From Nocardiopsis sp. YSL2 (GTDB lineage Bacteria; Actinomycetota; Actinomycetes; Streptosporangiales; Streptosporangiaceae), in the NCBI RefSeq assembly GCF_030555055.1, contig NZ_JAMOAO010000002.1:31961-95960 (forward strand): a DNA stretch of 64,000 bases, given 5' to 3'. Position 1 is the stretch's first letter. The number at the start of each line of letters is the position of its first letter. Of the stretch, positions 7,304 through 15,585 are shown piece by piece. The notes beneath the pieces were generated by a model that was given only the letters and a program-made list of their open reading frames with translations, searched no databases and was not told the DNA's origin. The position numbers and the translations under genes were made by a program.

Positions 7304-8264
7304 CGATGCCCTCGTGGAGGGACTGCGGGTGGCGGTGCCGCTGCACATCCTGCAGCTCACCGGACACTCGCGCGCCGAACTCTTGGCCATCGCTGCCGGG
7401 GCGGGCCAGGAGGCCGGCCACAAGGGCGACAGCCTCCAGTTCCCCGCGAAGTCCACGGCCGGACGCCGGACCACCGCGCACGCCTTCAACGCGCTCGCGC
7501 GTGGCCTGGCCGCGGCCGCCCACCTCCACGGAACCTGCGATGCGTTCGGCGTGCACTGGTGCACTCGCGACCACGCCGGATGCCCGCGCCGCCCCGACCC
7601 CGCCAGCGGCATCCGCCCGATGGGCTACCAGGAGATGGCCGACCGGGCCGTCGCGATCCTCGACGACTTCGAGCAGCTGCTCGGGCCGTCCGGCACGCCG
7701 GAGCGGCCGGACCGCACCATCGACGCCGTGCTCGCCGCCCGCCCGTCCCTGGCCGCCGGCCGAGTCGAGGCGGACGGGTCCACGGTCACCTACACCTACG
7801 CGCACGGCGCACGCGAGCGCGACCTCGTCGACGCCGCCCTGCACGGCCGCGGCCACCCGCCCCTGCGGTGGGTCAAGGACTGGCTCGCCGAGTGGGTGCT
7901 GTGGTTCGACGAGGACCGGCCCGAGCGGACCTACCGCTACCCCGACGGGCTGTCCCACATCACCCTCACCGGCCACCTCGGCGGCCAGCCACTCACCGTC
8001 CGCGCCGTCCCCGCACCGAAGGAAGGGCCCGTGTCCGAGCCGCACCCACTGATCACCCAGCTCAAGGCGGCCCGCACCGCCATGGGCCTGTCCGTCGCCA
8101 AGCTCGCCGCCCGCGGCGGCTACAGCGAGCAGACCATCCGCTCCTGGGAGTCCGGCAAGTCCGCTCCCAACCTGGACAACCTCGACGACTACGCCGCCGC
8201 CGTCGGCCTCGACGTAGTTCTCCAGCCCACCGCCCACACCACCACCGAGGACACCGCCGCATGA
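7287..8264 (+). CDS. Multidomain phage protein with C-terminal XRE HTH
   Basis: 325 residues from a GTG that overlaps the previous gene by 17 bases. Three parts: an N-terminal helical region (1-135) with Cys/His residues (GTCDAFGVHWCTRDHAGC), a middle domain paralogous to the preceding protein, and a C-terminal XRE helix-turn-helix (about 252-310: LSVAKLAARGGYSEQTIRSW, then SGKSAPNLDNL). The HTH could have been a separate gene (GTG at 8031) but the frame is continuous. The fusion suggests DNA binding tied to an unknown ligand or partner domain. Confidence 0.65.
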   Translation: MAADVDDALVEGLRVAVPLHILQLTGHSRAELLAIAAGAGQEAGHKGDSLQFPAKSTAGRRTTAHAFNALARGLAAAAHLHGTCDAFGVHWCTRDHAGCPRRPDPASGIRPMGYQEMADRAVAILDDFEQLLGPSGTPERPDRTIDAVLAARPSLAAGRVEADGSTVTYTYAHGARERDLVDAALHGRGHPPLRWVKDWLAEWVLWFDEDRPERTYRYPDGLSHITLTGHLGGQPLTVRAVPAPKEGPVSEPHPLITQLKAARTAMGLSVAKLAARGGYSEQTIRSWESGKSAPNLDNLDDYAAAVGLDVVLQPTAHTTTEDTAA

Positions 8265-8782
8265 AGCTCAAGATCGACCCGAAGCTCGGCTCGGCCGCCG
8301 AGGCCGCCCTGCAGCCCTACGTCGCCAAGCTCTACACCACGCCCGGCATGCGCCTGATGGCGGTCGTCGAGCTCAAGCAGGACGACAAGAACGCGCCCGC
8401 CCCGGACAGCGAGGCCGGACTGTGGGTCAAGGCCCGCATCTCCTCCGTGGAGATCGCCACCCCTGAGCAGGAGGGGACCCTCCGTGAGGCCCAGCGCGCA
8501 CTCTTCCTCCAGCGCACCGCGGCTGGGACGCTCGACGAGGACGGGGAGCTGCAGCTCGACGAGCGCACCCTCGAACTCACCGCCGGGATGCTCCACGCCG
8601 TCGAGGCCGCCCGGCTCACCGCGGTGCTGCGGCACTGGGCCGCATACATCCGCAGGGTCAACCGCACCGAGCAGCTCACCATCACCGAGGTCCGGCACGA
8701 GCTCGACGCCGTAGCCCAGGGCCTCACCGCCGGGCTCGACCACGCCCGCGACGACAGCCTCGACGACGAGGCGGGCATCTGA
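8261..8782 (+). CDS. Unknown early phage protein
   Basis: 173 residues, ATG overlapping the previous stop. An N-terminal mixed region is followed by a helical, charged part (LEAARL-type pattern in TAGMLHAVEAARLTAVLRHW) and an acidic tail. No recognised family. Its tight spacing with the helical protein downstream suggests they are made together. Confidence 0.65.
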   Translation: MKLKIDPKLGSAAEAALQPYVAKLYTTPGMRLMAVVELKQDDKNAPAPDSEAGLWVKARISSVEIATPEQEGTLREAQRALFLQRTAAGTLDEDGELQLDERTLELTAGMLHAVEAARLTAVLRHWAAYIRRVNRTEQLTITEVRHELDAVAQGLTAGLDHARDDSLDDEAGI

Positions 8783-9132
8783 TGACCGAGACCCAGATCG
8801 TCGTCGACAACCTTGCTGTCCTGTCCCGGGAGTTGGACAAGGCCGTCGCCAAGCTCGGCGAACTCGACGCCGTCCGCATCGCCGCGGAGGGCGACTACAA
8901 GCTCGCCTACTCCCGCGCGTTCCGGAACGCGTCCGGGTCCGTGGAGGACCGCAAGCAGCAGGCGACCGAGACGTGCGATGCCCTGTGGCGCACCTGGTCG
9001 CTCGCCGAGTCGACCGTTGCCGTTCAGAAGGCGCACCTGCGGGCGCTGCATGCCCGCGTGGACGTGGGCCGGTCGATCTTCTCCGCGCGCAAGACCGAGG
9101 TCGGTCTCGCGCAGATGGGAGGTGCGCCATGA
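8782..9132 (+). CDS. Small coiled-coil phage protein
   Basis: 116 residues, almost all alpha-helical with heptad-like spacing (LSRELDKAVAKLGELDAVRI) and ending RVDVGRSIFSARKTEVGLAQ. This helical type, with an RK-containing centre and a DVGRS-like end, recurs in actinophage early regions. Molecular role unknown. Starts one base after the previous gene's final base overlaps (TGATG). Confidence 0.65.
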   Translation: MTETQIVVDNLAVLSRELDKAVAKLGELDAVRIAAEGDYKLAYSRAFRNASGSVEDRKQQATETCDALWRTWSLAESTVAVQKAHLRALHARVDVGRSIFSARKTEVGLAQMGGAP

Positions 9133-9515
9133 ACCGGCTGCGCGAGTGCGGATCATCGCACACCCACGAGGGCGTCGAGGTCGTGTGCGGCCGCGAGGCC
9201 GGCCACCCGCCCGGTAACCACTACACCTCCGCGCACGGCGGGGTGTCCTGGCCGACCGAGATCGGCGTCACCGGCCGGGAGCTGGTCTGGGAGGAAGAGG
9301 TCACCTTCTACCCGGACGGGTCCGCAGTCGTCTCCCTGGCTACGGCCGACGGCCGACCCACCGAGCTGAACCTCACCGCGGCCCGGCGCGAGGCGCTCAT
9401 CGGCGCGCTGCTGCTGCCGGGCGAGACCGCGTGGGCGGACGACGACCCCGAACTTGCGCCCGCGCCCCGTCGCCGCGGCGCGCACCGCCGTCAGAAGGAG
9501 GCCAGCCGTGGTTGA
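9129..9515 (+). CDS. Unknown early phage protein
   Basis: 128 residues. Two cysteines with nearby histidines in the first 30 residues (CGSSHTHEGVEVVCGREAGH) resemble a zinc-type motif seen repeatedly in small actinophage proteins for sensing or folding. The middle is beta-rich (VTFYPDGSAVVSLA), the tail basic. Function unknown. Confidence 0.6.
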   Translation: MNRLRECGSSHTHEGVEVVCGREAGHPPGNHYTSAHGGVSWPTEIGVTGRELVWEEEVTFYPDGSAVVSLATADGRPTELNLTAARREALIGALLLPGETAWADDDPELAPAPRRRGAHRRQKEASRG

Positions 9516-10047
9516 GGTCGTCTACCGCGCTACCAACGCCGCGACGTCCGTCTACTCGACCGCCTACGGGCAGGCCATCGAGGACCGCAAGGCCGCCCTC
9601 GCCGCCTTCCTCGAACGCCACGGCTTCCACCTCGACACCGAGGTCTACGCCCGGGACGAGGGAACCGACCGCGTTGTCGGCGTCCGGAACAGCCACCCTG
9701 ACGTGACTCCCTATGGGTGGCGTGTCGACCGGCGGCACTCTGACGCCATCGTCCCGAACCTGCGCACCAGGCACGGCAAGAAGATCGACGAACAGCTGGC
9801 TGGGATTCCGCACGCCAACGGCCGCAAGTTCTTGCCCGGCGGCATGCCGGACCACTGCCTCGCAGGCCACGTACTCATGCACCCCTCCGTCGAGGTCCTC
9901 GATGGGCACCTGTTCGTGGGCTGGCCCCGGGAACTGCCCGAGAAGATCCAGGGCCGCATCGACGGCACGGTCTGGCGCGAGATCCCGCTGTCCACCTACC
10001 ACCTGGCCCGCGAGGCCGCCGAAGTCGAGGAGGCCGGCCGTGGCTGA
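9508..10047 (+). CDS. Unknown early phage protein
   Basis: 179 residues from GTG. Contains HPDVTPYGWRVDRRHSDAIV and a DHCLAGHVLMHPSVEVL segment. Mixed alpha/beta, no signal or membrane segment. I do not recognise a family. Overlaps both neighbours by 8 bases. Confidence 0.6.
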   Translation: MVEVVYRATNAATSVYSTAYGQAIEDRKAALAAFLERHGFHLDTEVYARDEGTDRVVGVRNSHPDVTPYGWRVDRRHSDAIVPNLRTRHGKKIDEQLAGIPHANGRKFLPGGMPDHCLAGHVLMHPSVEVLDGHLFVGWPRELPEKIQGRIDGTVWREIPLSTYHLAREAAEVEEAGRG

Positions 10048-11104
10048 CGTCAAGCTGCCGTACCGCTACAAGGACGAGGACGGCGACGAGATGATCGTCG
10101 CCTCCGGGCTCATCTCCCTGCACAAGGGCAACCGAGTCGCGGCCCTCAACGCCCCCTACGGCCCTGACGCCGTCGGCCTGGCCGAAGCCTCCCTGCTCGC
10201 CGGTGGAGTTGTCTCGCACACCGTCGTCTCCGAGGCCGACCGGCAGGCGTGGGAGCAGCGGGCCGCCAAGGACGCAGCCCGGTCCATGCGCAAGCGGGCC
10301 GTGGCGGCTCTCCGAGCTGGCAACTGGGACGAGGACCCGACCGAACCGGTTCGCGCCCTGCCCCTACTGTCCGGCGACACCGCCCGGGGCGCTGATGTCC
10401 ACGTGGCCACCCCGGAAGGCATCACCCCGTGCGGGGAAGGACACCACGACGTCACCGTCGCTGGCCTGCTCGCCGAGGTCACGTGCGTGGAGTGCCTGCG
10501 GGTGATCGCTGTGGAGCGCGGCGAGCAGGTGGACAAGCTCAGGAGCGAGAGAGACGTGGCCCTGCGCGAGCTCGGCAAGGCGTTGACCGCCGAGCGTGCC
10601 GAGCACCTGACTGTGCAGCAACACGGAACCGCGCATCGGGTCGCTCAGCTTGAGAAGGACGTGGGGCGGCTGGAGCGTGACCGCGCCGAGGACCAGGCCC
10701 GACTCGCGCTACTCGACGGCCGCGTCCGCAGCACTGAGGCCGACCTGGGGCCCGTCGTGTGGTCCGACGAGGCTGCCCCCGGCGGGTACGTGTGCGCCGC
10801 CCCGACACCCAGCGGCATTTGCGGGCAGCCCATCGAGTCCGAGCCGTGCCGGGAGCACGCGCTGGCCGGCCAGCTGGCCGCCGCAGTCGAGCGCCTCGAT
10901 GTCCTGGAGAGCACCGACCGCGGGGAGAAGGTGCCCGCCGGGACGCGCGTCGACGGCGAGCCCGGCGATGACGACGAGTACCGGCACTGCGGGGCGACCA
11001 GCGAACTGCCGAGCGGCGACGAGTACGCGTGCGCGCGCCGAGTTGGCCACGACGGCCGATGCAGCCCGCACCGCGACCCTGTCGAAGGCTGTGACGGACA
11101 GTGA
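10040..11104 (+). CDS. Coiled-coil protein with Cys/His motifs
   Basis: 354 residues. The order is an N-terminal beta-rich part, a Cys/His unit near 130-160 (CGEGHHDVTVAGLLAEVTCV), a long charged coiled coil (about 165-235, LRSERDVALRELGKALTAER), a second Cys unit (CAAPTPSGICGQP), and a C-terminal unit with HCGATSELPSGDEYACARRV and GHDGRC. The alternating Cys units recall tandem small zinc modules. Function unknown. It could be a scaffold or a DNA-binding accessory. Confidence 0.6.
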   Translation: MADVKLPYRYKDEDGDEMIVASGLISLHKGNRVAALNAPYGPDAVGLAEASLLAGGVVSHTVVSEADRQAWEQRAAKDAARSMRKRAVAALRAGNWDEDPTEPVRALPLLSGDTARGADVHVATPEGITPCGEGHHDVTVAGLLAEVTCVECLRVIAVERGEQVDKLRSERDVALRELGKALTAERAEHLTVQQHGTAHRVAQLEKDVGRLERDRAEDQARLALLDGRVRSTEADLGPVVWSDEAAPGGYVCAAPTPSGICGQPIESEPCREHALAGQLAAAVERLDVLESTDRGEKVPAGTRVDGEPGDDDEYRHCGATSELPSGDEYACARRVGHDGRCSPHRDPVEGCDGQ

Positions 11105-11244
11105 CCCCATACCGCCGCTGGTCCCCGTCCTGGGGTCAGGCCGTCCTCGCCGGCATCTGCTCGTTCGTGATCACCCTGGCCCTCATCCAGGCCGCGCTCG
11201 GGCCGCGCGGACCCGTCGACCTTCTCCTGGTGGTGACCCCATGA
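11101..11244 (+). CDS. Small single-pass membrane protein
   Basis: 47 residues from GTG 11101 to TGA 11244, overlapping both neighbours by four bases. One transmembrane segment (about 12-32, WGQAVLAGICSFVITLALIQ) with positive residues before it (YRRW), so the C-terminus probably faces outward. Small phage membrane proteins of this kind often serve exclusion or lysis control, but nothing here proves it. Confidence 0.55.
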   Translation: MTPYRRWSPSWGQAVLAGICSFVITLALIQAALGPRGPVDLLLVVTP

Positions 11245-11552
11245 CCGTCAACCAGCGCCTGCGCCAGAAGCTCGCGGCGACCACCCTGCTCGCGCTCGTC
11301 ACCGAGGATGCCCCGCCCGCCGAGTGGACCCTGTCCGCCGACGAGCCGGGCCTGTACGGGCACGTGTTCGCCGACCACGACGAGCGCGCCCAGCTCGAAG
11401 GTCTGGCCGCGTGGCAGCGCGTCCTCGGCGCCGGGCATGTCCGCCACTCCACAGCGGGCGACTACGACCACCTGTCCATCAAGGGCTCCTACGAAGGCGT
11501 GCCCGTGGAGGTCATCACCATGATCCCGACCAAGCAGAAGGCCACCTCATGA
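11241..11552 (+). CDS. Unknown protein, recurrent small domain
   Basis: 103 residues. The stretch AEWTLSADEPGLYGHVF ... LAAWQRVLGAGHV ... YEGVPVEVITMIP aligns with residues 68-148 of the protein at 884..1348 (VDWHVSDHTPEK ... VAAWGKLLGCEV ... GGVDVRIWAHVD). It is a third member of the paralogous family in this phage. Function unknown. Confidence 0.65.
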   Translation: MTVNQRLRQKLAATTLLALVTEDAPPAEWTLSADEPGLYGHVFADHDERAQLEGLAAWQRVLGAGHVRHSTAGDYDHLSIKGSYEGVPVEVITMIPTKQKATS

Positions 11553-11809
11553 CCGACAACCGTGCGCACCACCGCCATTTCACCGACGCCATGGACGCGT
11601 TCCTGAGCGGAACCCTGCTCGATCCTCCGGCCGCGGCTGAGCGTGACTGGGTGGCCGAGGTCCGCGCCACCACGTCCATGGACGAGATGAAGGGCGTCGC
11701 CCGCGACTACATGCAGGCCAACGGCGGCAACGGCTACGGCATGCCGACCGAGCTGTCCGTGGCGTTCCGCGAGCACGGCGACGCCCTGAGGAAGCAGGCC
11801 GGACAGTGA
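11549..11809 (+). CDS. Small unknown phage protein
   Basis: 86 residues, ATG overlapping the previous stop. Helical with MDEMKGVARDYMQANGGNGY near the C-terminus. No family recognised. Coupled to the 61-residue protein that follows. Confidence 0.6.
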   Translation: MTDNRAHHRHFTDAMDAFLSGTLLDPPAAAERDWVAEVRATTSMDEMKGVARDYMQANGGNGYGMPTELSVAFREHGDALRKQAGQ

Positions 11810-11991
11810 CTGGCGACCTGGAGCCTCCGGCCTTCTACCTGGAGTGCCGGGCCGACCGCATCGCGGTCGCCCGCGTGCTCCTCACCCGCATCGACCGGCA
11901 GCGCGTCCGCGAGGACAACCCGGTCGCCCGCCGGCGACTCGACCGCCGTGCCGCCCGCCTGTCCCGCTACCTGCGCGACCACGGCGCCTGA
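11806..11991 (+). CDS. Small arginine-rich phage protein
   Basis: 61 residues from GTG. About a quarter of the residues are Arg (RRRLDRRAARLSRYLRDHG at the end), predicted as two helices. The charge suggests nucleic-acid contact, but no motif decides this. Confidence 0.55.
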   Translation: MTGDLEPPAFYLECRADRIAVARVLLTRIDRQRVREDNPVARRRLDRRAARLSRYLRDHGA

Positions 11992-12007
11992 CCACCTGGA
12001 GGACCAC

Positions 12008-12310
12008 ATGGCCACCGAGCCCCGACAGATCACGGTCACGCGGTACGTGTGCCCCTACTGCTCTCGCGGCCACGCCAAGCGGTACCCCGCCACCGTCCAC
12101 ATCGGCCGGTGCTGGAAGAACCCCGACAACCACGGCTGCAAGACCTGCATTTTCCACACCCCCGCCGGAGGCAAGAGGGGCGGCTGCATCCCCGGACAGG
12201 ACTGCGACTGCAACGTCACCGACGAGTCCTGCGGACAGGGGATCGACATCACCGGCGGGCTGAAGACCCACTGCCCGGACTGGGAGACCGCGGACACGCT
12301 CCCGTTCTGA
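12008..12310 (+). CDS. Cysteine-rich phage protein
   Basis: 100 residues with eleven cysteines, including YVCPYCSRGHAKRY, HGCKTCIFH and CIPGQDCDCN. At least two zinc or metal sites are likely. Start ATG preceded by GGAGGACC. Function unknown. Possibly a small nucleic-acid-binding or redox protein. Confidence 0.65.
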   Translation: MATEPRQITVTRYVCPYCSRGHAKRYPATVHIGRCWKNPDNHGCKTCIFHTPAGGKRGGCIPGQDCDCNVTDESCGQGIDITGGLKTHCPDWETADTLPF

Positions 12311-12359
12311 CACGGCCGGCCCCGACTGACCTGACGAACCTGACCATCTGGAGGACGAC

Positions 12360-12701
12360 ATGGCCAAGGCCAAGAGGATCGAGAAGCGCCCGGACCCGCG
12401 GGACGCCCACGTCCGCGACTACGAGCAGCACGTCGCTGAGGCCGAGCGCCTCGCCGACCGAGCCCACCACTACACCTACGGCGACGGCGGCGACCCGGTC
12501 ACCGGCGCCGCCCTGGCCGCGGAAGGCCAGATCCACGCGACCCTCGCGCTGGCCGCCGCCCACATGGCCGCCAGCCCGCGGTCGCGCACGTGGGGCGAGG
12601 CCACGCACGTGGTCAACGTCCAGGCCCCCGGCCCGGACGGGCTGGCGGCGGCCTCCGCCGTGGTGCGGGCACAGCGCCGCATCCCTCGCTCGCAGACCTG
12701 A
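12360..12701 (+). CDS. Small unknown helical phage protein
   Basis: 113 residues with a basic start (MAKAKRIEKRPDPRD) and long helices in the middle (ALAAEGQIHATLALAAAHMA). Similar in plan to 44120..44443 (which has ALAQAQMATAHAVLALADAV), suggesting a shared small helical module. Ribosome site GGAGGACGAC. Confidence 0.6.
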   Translation: MAKAKRIEKRPDPRDAHVRDYEQHVAEAERLADRAHHYTYGDGGDPVTGAALAAEGQIHATLALAAAHMAASPRSRTWGEATHVVNVQAPGPDGLAAASAVVRAQRRIPRSQT

Positions 12702-12715
12702 CACAAGGAGAACCC

Positions 12716-13366
12716 ATGCTCATCGACATCGACCGACTGCGCTCACCGCTCGGCCACGAGTTCCTGCCCATCGAGGGGCACGAGGACGACAACTGCTGCG
12801 CCCAGGTCACCAACGGCGCCACCCAGTGCGGCGAACCTGACGACGCCCACCACGCCCCCGAGGCCGTCAGCGAGTACCTCGACCTGATGGCGGAGCGGCT
12901 CGAGGACCCCGTGCACGACGTCGGCCACGACATCGGCACCTGGTTCTCGCTCAGCTACAGCAACTTCCTGGTGCTCCACCGGGTGCTGCTCGAGCACATG
13001 CCGCGCTGGTGGCAGCTCGCCTTCGTTAACCGCCTCGAGCAGCTCCACGCCGCCTACTCCCACCTCGAGCACCCGCCGAGCTTCGAGGTGCACCCCTGCA
13101 AATTCGTGATTGTGGAAGATCTGGACGACGACCAGCGCAAGAAGCTCGGCGTCACCTCGAGCATGGACGACTTCCCGGACATGCCTGAGGACCCCACCGA
13201 GGAACAGTTCGACGCTCACGAAGCCGCCTACGACAAGGCGTGTGACGCCGAAGTGTTCTACGACGCCGATGGCAACGAGCTCGATCGCAACCAGCGCGTT
13301 CCGCTCCGAGTGCCCGACCCAATCCCGCACTACCGGTACGGCCACGTTGAGCCCCGTCTGCCCTGA
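12716..13366 (+). CDS. Unknown acidic phage protein
   Basis: 216 residues, strongly acidic. NCCAQVTNGATQCG near the N-terminus, an aromatic middle (GTWFSLSYSNFLVLHRVLLE, then MPRWWQLAFVNRLEQLH) and an acidic second half. ATG 12716 follows AAGGAGAACCC. No family recognised. Confidence 0.65.
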   Translation: MLIDIDRLRSPLGHEFLPIEGHEDDNCCAQVTNGATQCGEPDDAHHAPEAVSEYLDLMAERLEDPVHDVGHDIGTWFSLSYSNFLVLHRVLLEHMPRWWQLAFVNRLEQLHAAYSHLEHPPSFEVHPCKFVIVEDLDDDQRKKLGVTSSMDDFPDMPEDPTEEQFDAHEAAYDKACDAEVFYDADGNELDRNQRVPLRVPDPIPHYRYGHVEPRLP

Positions 13367-13443
13367 ACCCACTGACCCCCGCGTCTGCTGGGTGAGCCCG
13401 ACTCCCCGGCGGGCGCGGACCAACCGTAGAGAGGAGGCCCGCG

Positions 13444-13752
13444 ATGTGGGTACGCCGCCGCGATCCATCCCAGAAGCACGAGTGCGACCTGCCGACGCGT
13501 GAGGTCACCTGGAAGCTGCCCGTGCCGGCCGACGGCTCGGCCAGCACGCTCCCGGACAGCCACACCGAGACCCTCGCCGACGGCGACCAGGGCGACCTGT
13601 GGAGGTGCGACACCTGCCGCGCCCTGTGGCGCCTCGGCGACGCCTGCGACTGGTGCGACCGCTACGGCTACCACGACCGGGGCGTGTGCACGATCGGGCT
13701 GCGGTGGCGTCCGGCGACCCTCTGGCAGCGCGTCCGGCACAGGGGTCGCTGA
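13444..13752 (+). CDS. Small Cys-rich phage protein
   Basis: 102 residues. C-terminal half has CDTCRALWRLGDACDWCDRY, three Cys pairs typical of a small zinc module. Ribosome site AGAGAGGAGGC. Its stop overlaps the replication initiator start (TGATG). Function unknown, although its position next to replication genes is suggestive. Confidence 0.6.
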   Translation: MWVRRRDPSQKHECDLPTREVTWKLPVPADGSASTLPDSHTETLADGDQGDLWRCDTCRALWRLGDACDWCDRYGYHDRGVCTIGLRWRPATLWQRVRHRGR

Positions 13753-14891
13753 TGGCTCGCATTCGCTCGGTGAAGCCGGAGTTCTGGGACGACCGCAAGC
13801 TGGCGCGGTCGGTGTCCCGGGACGGCCGTCTGCTGTACATCGGCCTGTGGAACCACTCGGACGAGCACGCCCGGGTGCAGGGCGACGCCAGACTCATCAA
13901 GGGCCGGGTGTTCCCCTACGAGGACGACCTCGACGACGAAGCCGTCGAGGAGCTGCTGGAGGAGCTGGCGGCCGCGGGGCGCATCGTGCGCTACGTCGCG
14001 GACGGTGACCCGTACCTGTTCCTGCCCAAGCTCTCCAAGCACCAGCGTCTGGAGGCCGCGAAGGTCCCGTCGCGCCTGCCCGCTCCGGAGGACGCCGATC
14101 CTCCCGAGCCCGACTCGGAGCCGCCCGCGCCTCGCGCACACGAGTCCGCGCGCGGCTCGGATGAGGCTGCGCGCCGCGAATCGAACACCCGCGACGCCTC
14201 GGAGGGCGCTCGGGAGGGGTCCGCGCCCGGCATGCAGCAGCCCCAGAGCGGCCAGGCGGCCGCCGCGGAGCCCACCAGCGGGACGCCCACGGACGAATCC
14301 GACCTGGACCAGGCGAACACGCAGGTCAACGGGTCTGCGCAGATCGGCGCGGATGAGTCTGCGCGCGGCGCGGACGAGTCCGGGACGACTGCCGCTTTTG
14401 CAGGTAGCAGGTGGCAGGTGGCAGGTGGCAGGGAGCAGGGGGGTGCGGGGGGAGGCTCGCACGCTGTCGACTCGGCCGCGCAGGAAGACCCCGGCGTCCG
14501 CTCCGCTCACGAGAGCGACCCCACGACCAAGGCCGTCATCACCCGGGAACGCAACGCCCGCTTCGCCGAGTTCTACGACGCCTACCCGCGCAAGGTCGGA
14601 CGCAAGGCCGCGGAGCAGAAGTTCCGGACGGCCGTGAAGACCGTCGACCCGCAGGTGATCATCGACGCCGCCCACCGGTTCGCCGCAGCCCAGGCGCGCG
14701 CCGACCCCAAGTTCATCCCGCACCCGGCGACCTGGCTTCACCAGGGCCGCTGGGACGACGAGGACGAACCCGCACAGTCGGCCGCCCGCAACGGCCGCCA
14801 GCCCTACCGCAACCAGGCCTTCCAGGGCGACCCCGACCCGTTCCCGCAGGCGGGCTCGTGGTCGATGCACGGAGGAGGAACCCATGTCTGA
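13752..14891 (+). CDS. Phage replication initiator (replisome organizer type)
   Basis: 379 residues. An N-terminal winged-helix-like domain (about 1-105: RIRSVKPEFWDDRKLARSVS, RLLYIGLWNHSD, then LFLPKLSKHQRLE) and a C-terminal domain (about 270-335: FAEFYDAYPRKVGRKAAEQK and HPATWLHQGRWDDE) joined by a long acidic, low-complexity linker. This is the layout of phage replisome organizers that bind the origin and recruit the helicase loader encoded next. The linker contains a tandem heptanucleotide (14401..14442). The origin may lie in or near this gene, as is usual for such phages. Confidence 0.8.
   Translation: MARIRSVKPEFWDDRKLARSVSRDGRLLYIGLWNHSDEHARVQGDARLIKGRVFPYEDDLDDEAVEELLEELAAAGRIVRYVADGDPYLFLPKLSKHQRLEAAKVPSRLPAPEDADPPEPDSEPPAPRAHESARGSDEAARRESNTRDASEGAREGSAPGMQQPQSGQAAAAEPTSGTPTDESDLDQANTQVNGSAQIGADESARGADESGTTAAFAGSRWQVAGGREQGGAGGGSHAVDSAAQEDPGVRSAHESDPTTKAVITRERNARFAEFYDAYPRKVGRKAAEQKFRTAVKTVDPQVIIDAAHRFAAAQARADPKFIPHPATWLHQGRWDDEDEPAQSAARNGRQPYRNQAFQGDPDPFPQAGSWSMHGGGTHV
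14401..14442 (+). repeat. Tandem CAGGTGG heptamers in the initiator gene
   Basis: Six 7-base units: three perfect CAGGTGG flanked by CAGGTAG, CAGGGAG and CAGGGGG. Since 7 is not a multiple of 3, gain or loss of a unit would shift the frame between the two domains of the initiator. It could also be part of an iteron-like origin. The same array is at 41892..41933. Confidence 0.7.
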
Positions 14892-15585
14892 ACCCACCAC
14901 CCTGACCGCCAGCGGCGACCTGTTCGCCCGCCTGTCTCGGATCATCGCCGAGCGCGGCGAGGACACCACGCCCGGCGCGGTCGCTGACTTCCCGTCGCCG
15001 GACGAGCCTGGCCACCCCGAGTACCACCACCGGCAGCGCGTCCTCAGCGCGCTCGGCCGGTTCGACGCCGCCTGCCCGCCCCGGTACACGGGCGCCACCA
15101 CCGACCACCCCGGCGTGCTCGCGTGGGCCGACCAGGTCGCTGCCTCACCCAAGACCGCGCCGTCGCTGCTGCTGTGGGGCAACACCGGCACCGGCAAGAC
15201 CCACGCCGCCTACGCCGCGATCCGCCGGATCGCCCTGTCCGGCCCGACCCGGTTCGGGTTCATCGGGTCGACGTTCCCTGACCTGTACGCCGCCCTGCGC
15301 CCCGGGGCCGGCGACGGCCTGGAGCGCGAGCGCCGGATGCGCCGCATCATGACGATCCCGCTGCTGCTCCTGGACGACCTGGGCACCGCGAGCGACTCGG
15401 TGTGGACCGAGGAGATCACCTACCGGATCGTCAACCACCGCGACACCCACATGCTGCCCACCGTCTTCACCAGCAACATCCCGCCGGGCGGCCTGGCCCA
15501 GGTGTGCGACGACCGCATCGCCTCCCGGCTGCTCGGCATGACCGTCCGCTACCACTTCGACGGCCCCGACCGGAGGACGACGTGA
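14884..15585 (+). CDS. DnaC-like helicase loader (AAA+ ATPase)
   Basis: 233 residues with Walker A GNTGTGKT (about 99-106), Walker B LLLLDDLG (about 160-167), a sensor-1-like TVFTSNIPP block and an arginine-bearing end (DDRIASRLLGM). This order is that of DnaC/IstB-type loaders. It would place the host replicative helicase on phage DNA with the initiator encoded just upstream, whose stop overlaps this start by 8 bases. Confidence 0.9.
   Translation: MSEPTTLTASGDLFARLSRIIAERGEDTTPGAVADFPSPDEPGHPEYHHRQRVLSALGRFDAACPPRYTGATTDHPGVLAWADQVAASPKTAPSLLLWGNTGTGKTHAAYAAIRRIALSGPTRFGFIGSTFPDLYAALRPGAGDGLERERRMRRIMTIPLLLLDDLGTASDSVWTEEITYRIVNHRDTHMLPTVFTSNIPPGGLAQVCDDRIASRLLGMTVRYHFDGPDRRTT

Noticed and set aside
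8031..8264. Separate XRE gene starting at GTG 8031
   Set aside because: No independent ribosome site is evident and the upstream frame is continuous, so a fused protein is the simpler call.
14401..14442. CRISPR-like array
   Set aside because: Units are seven bases without spacers and lie inside a coding region. No CRISPR repeats or cas genes are seen in the window.
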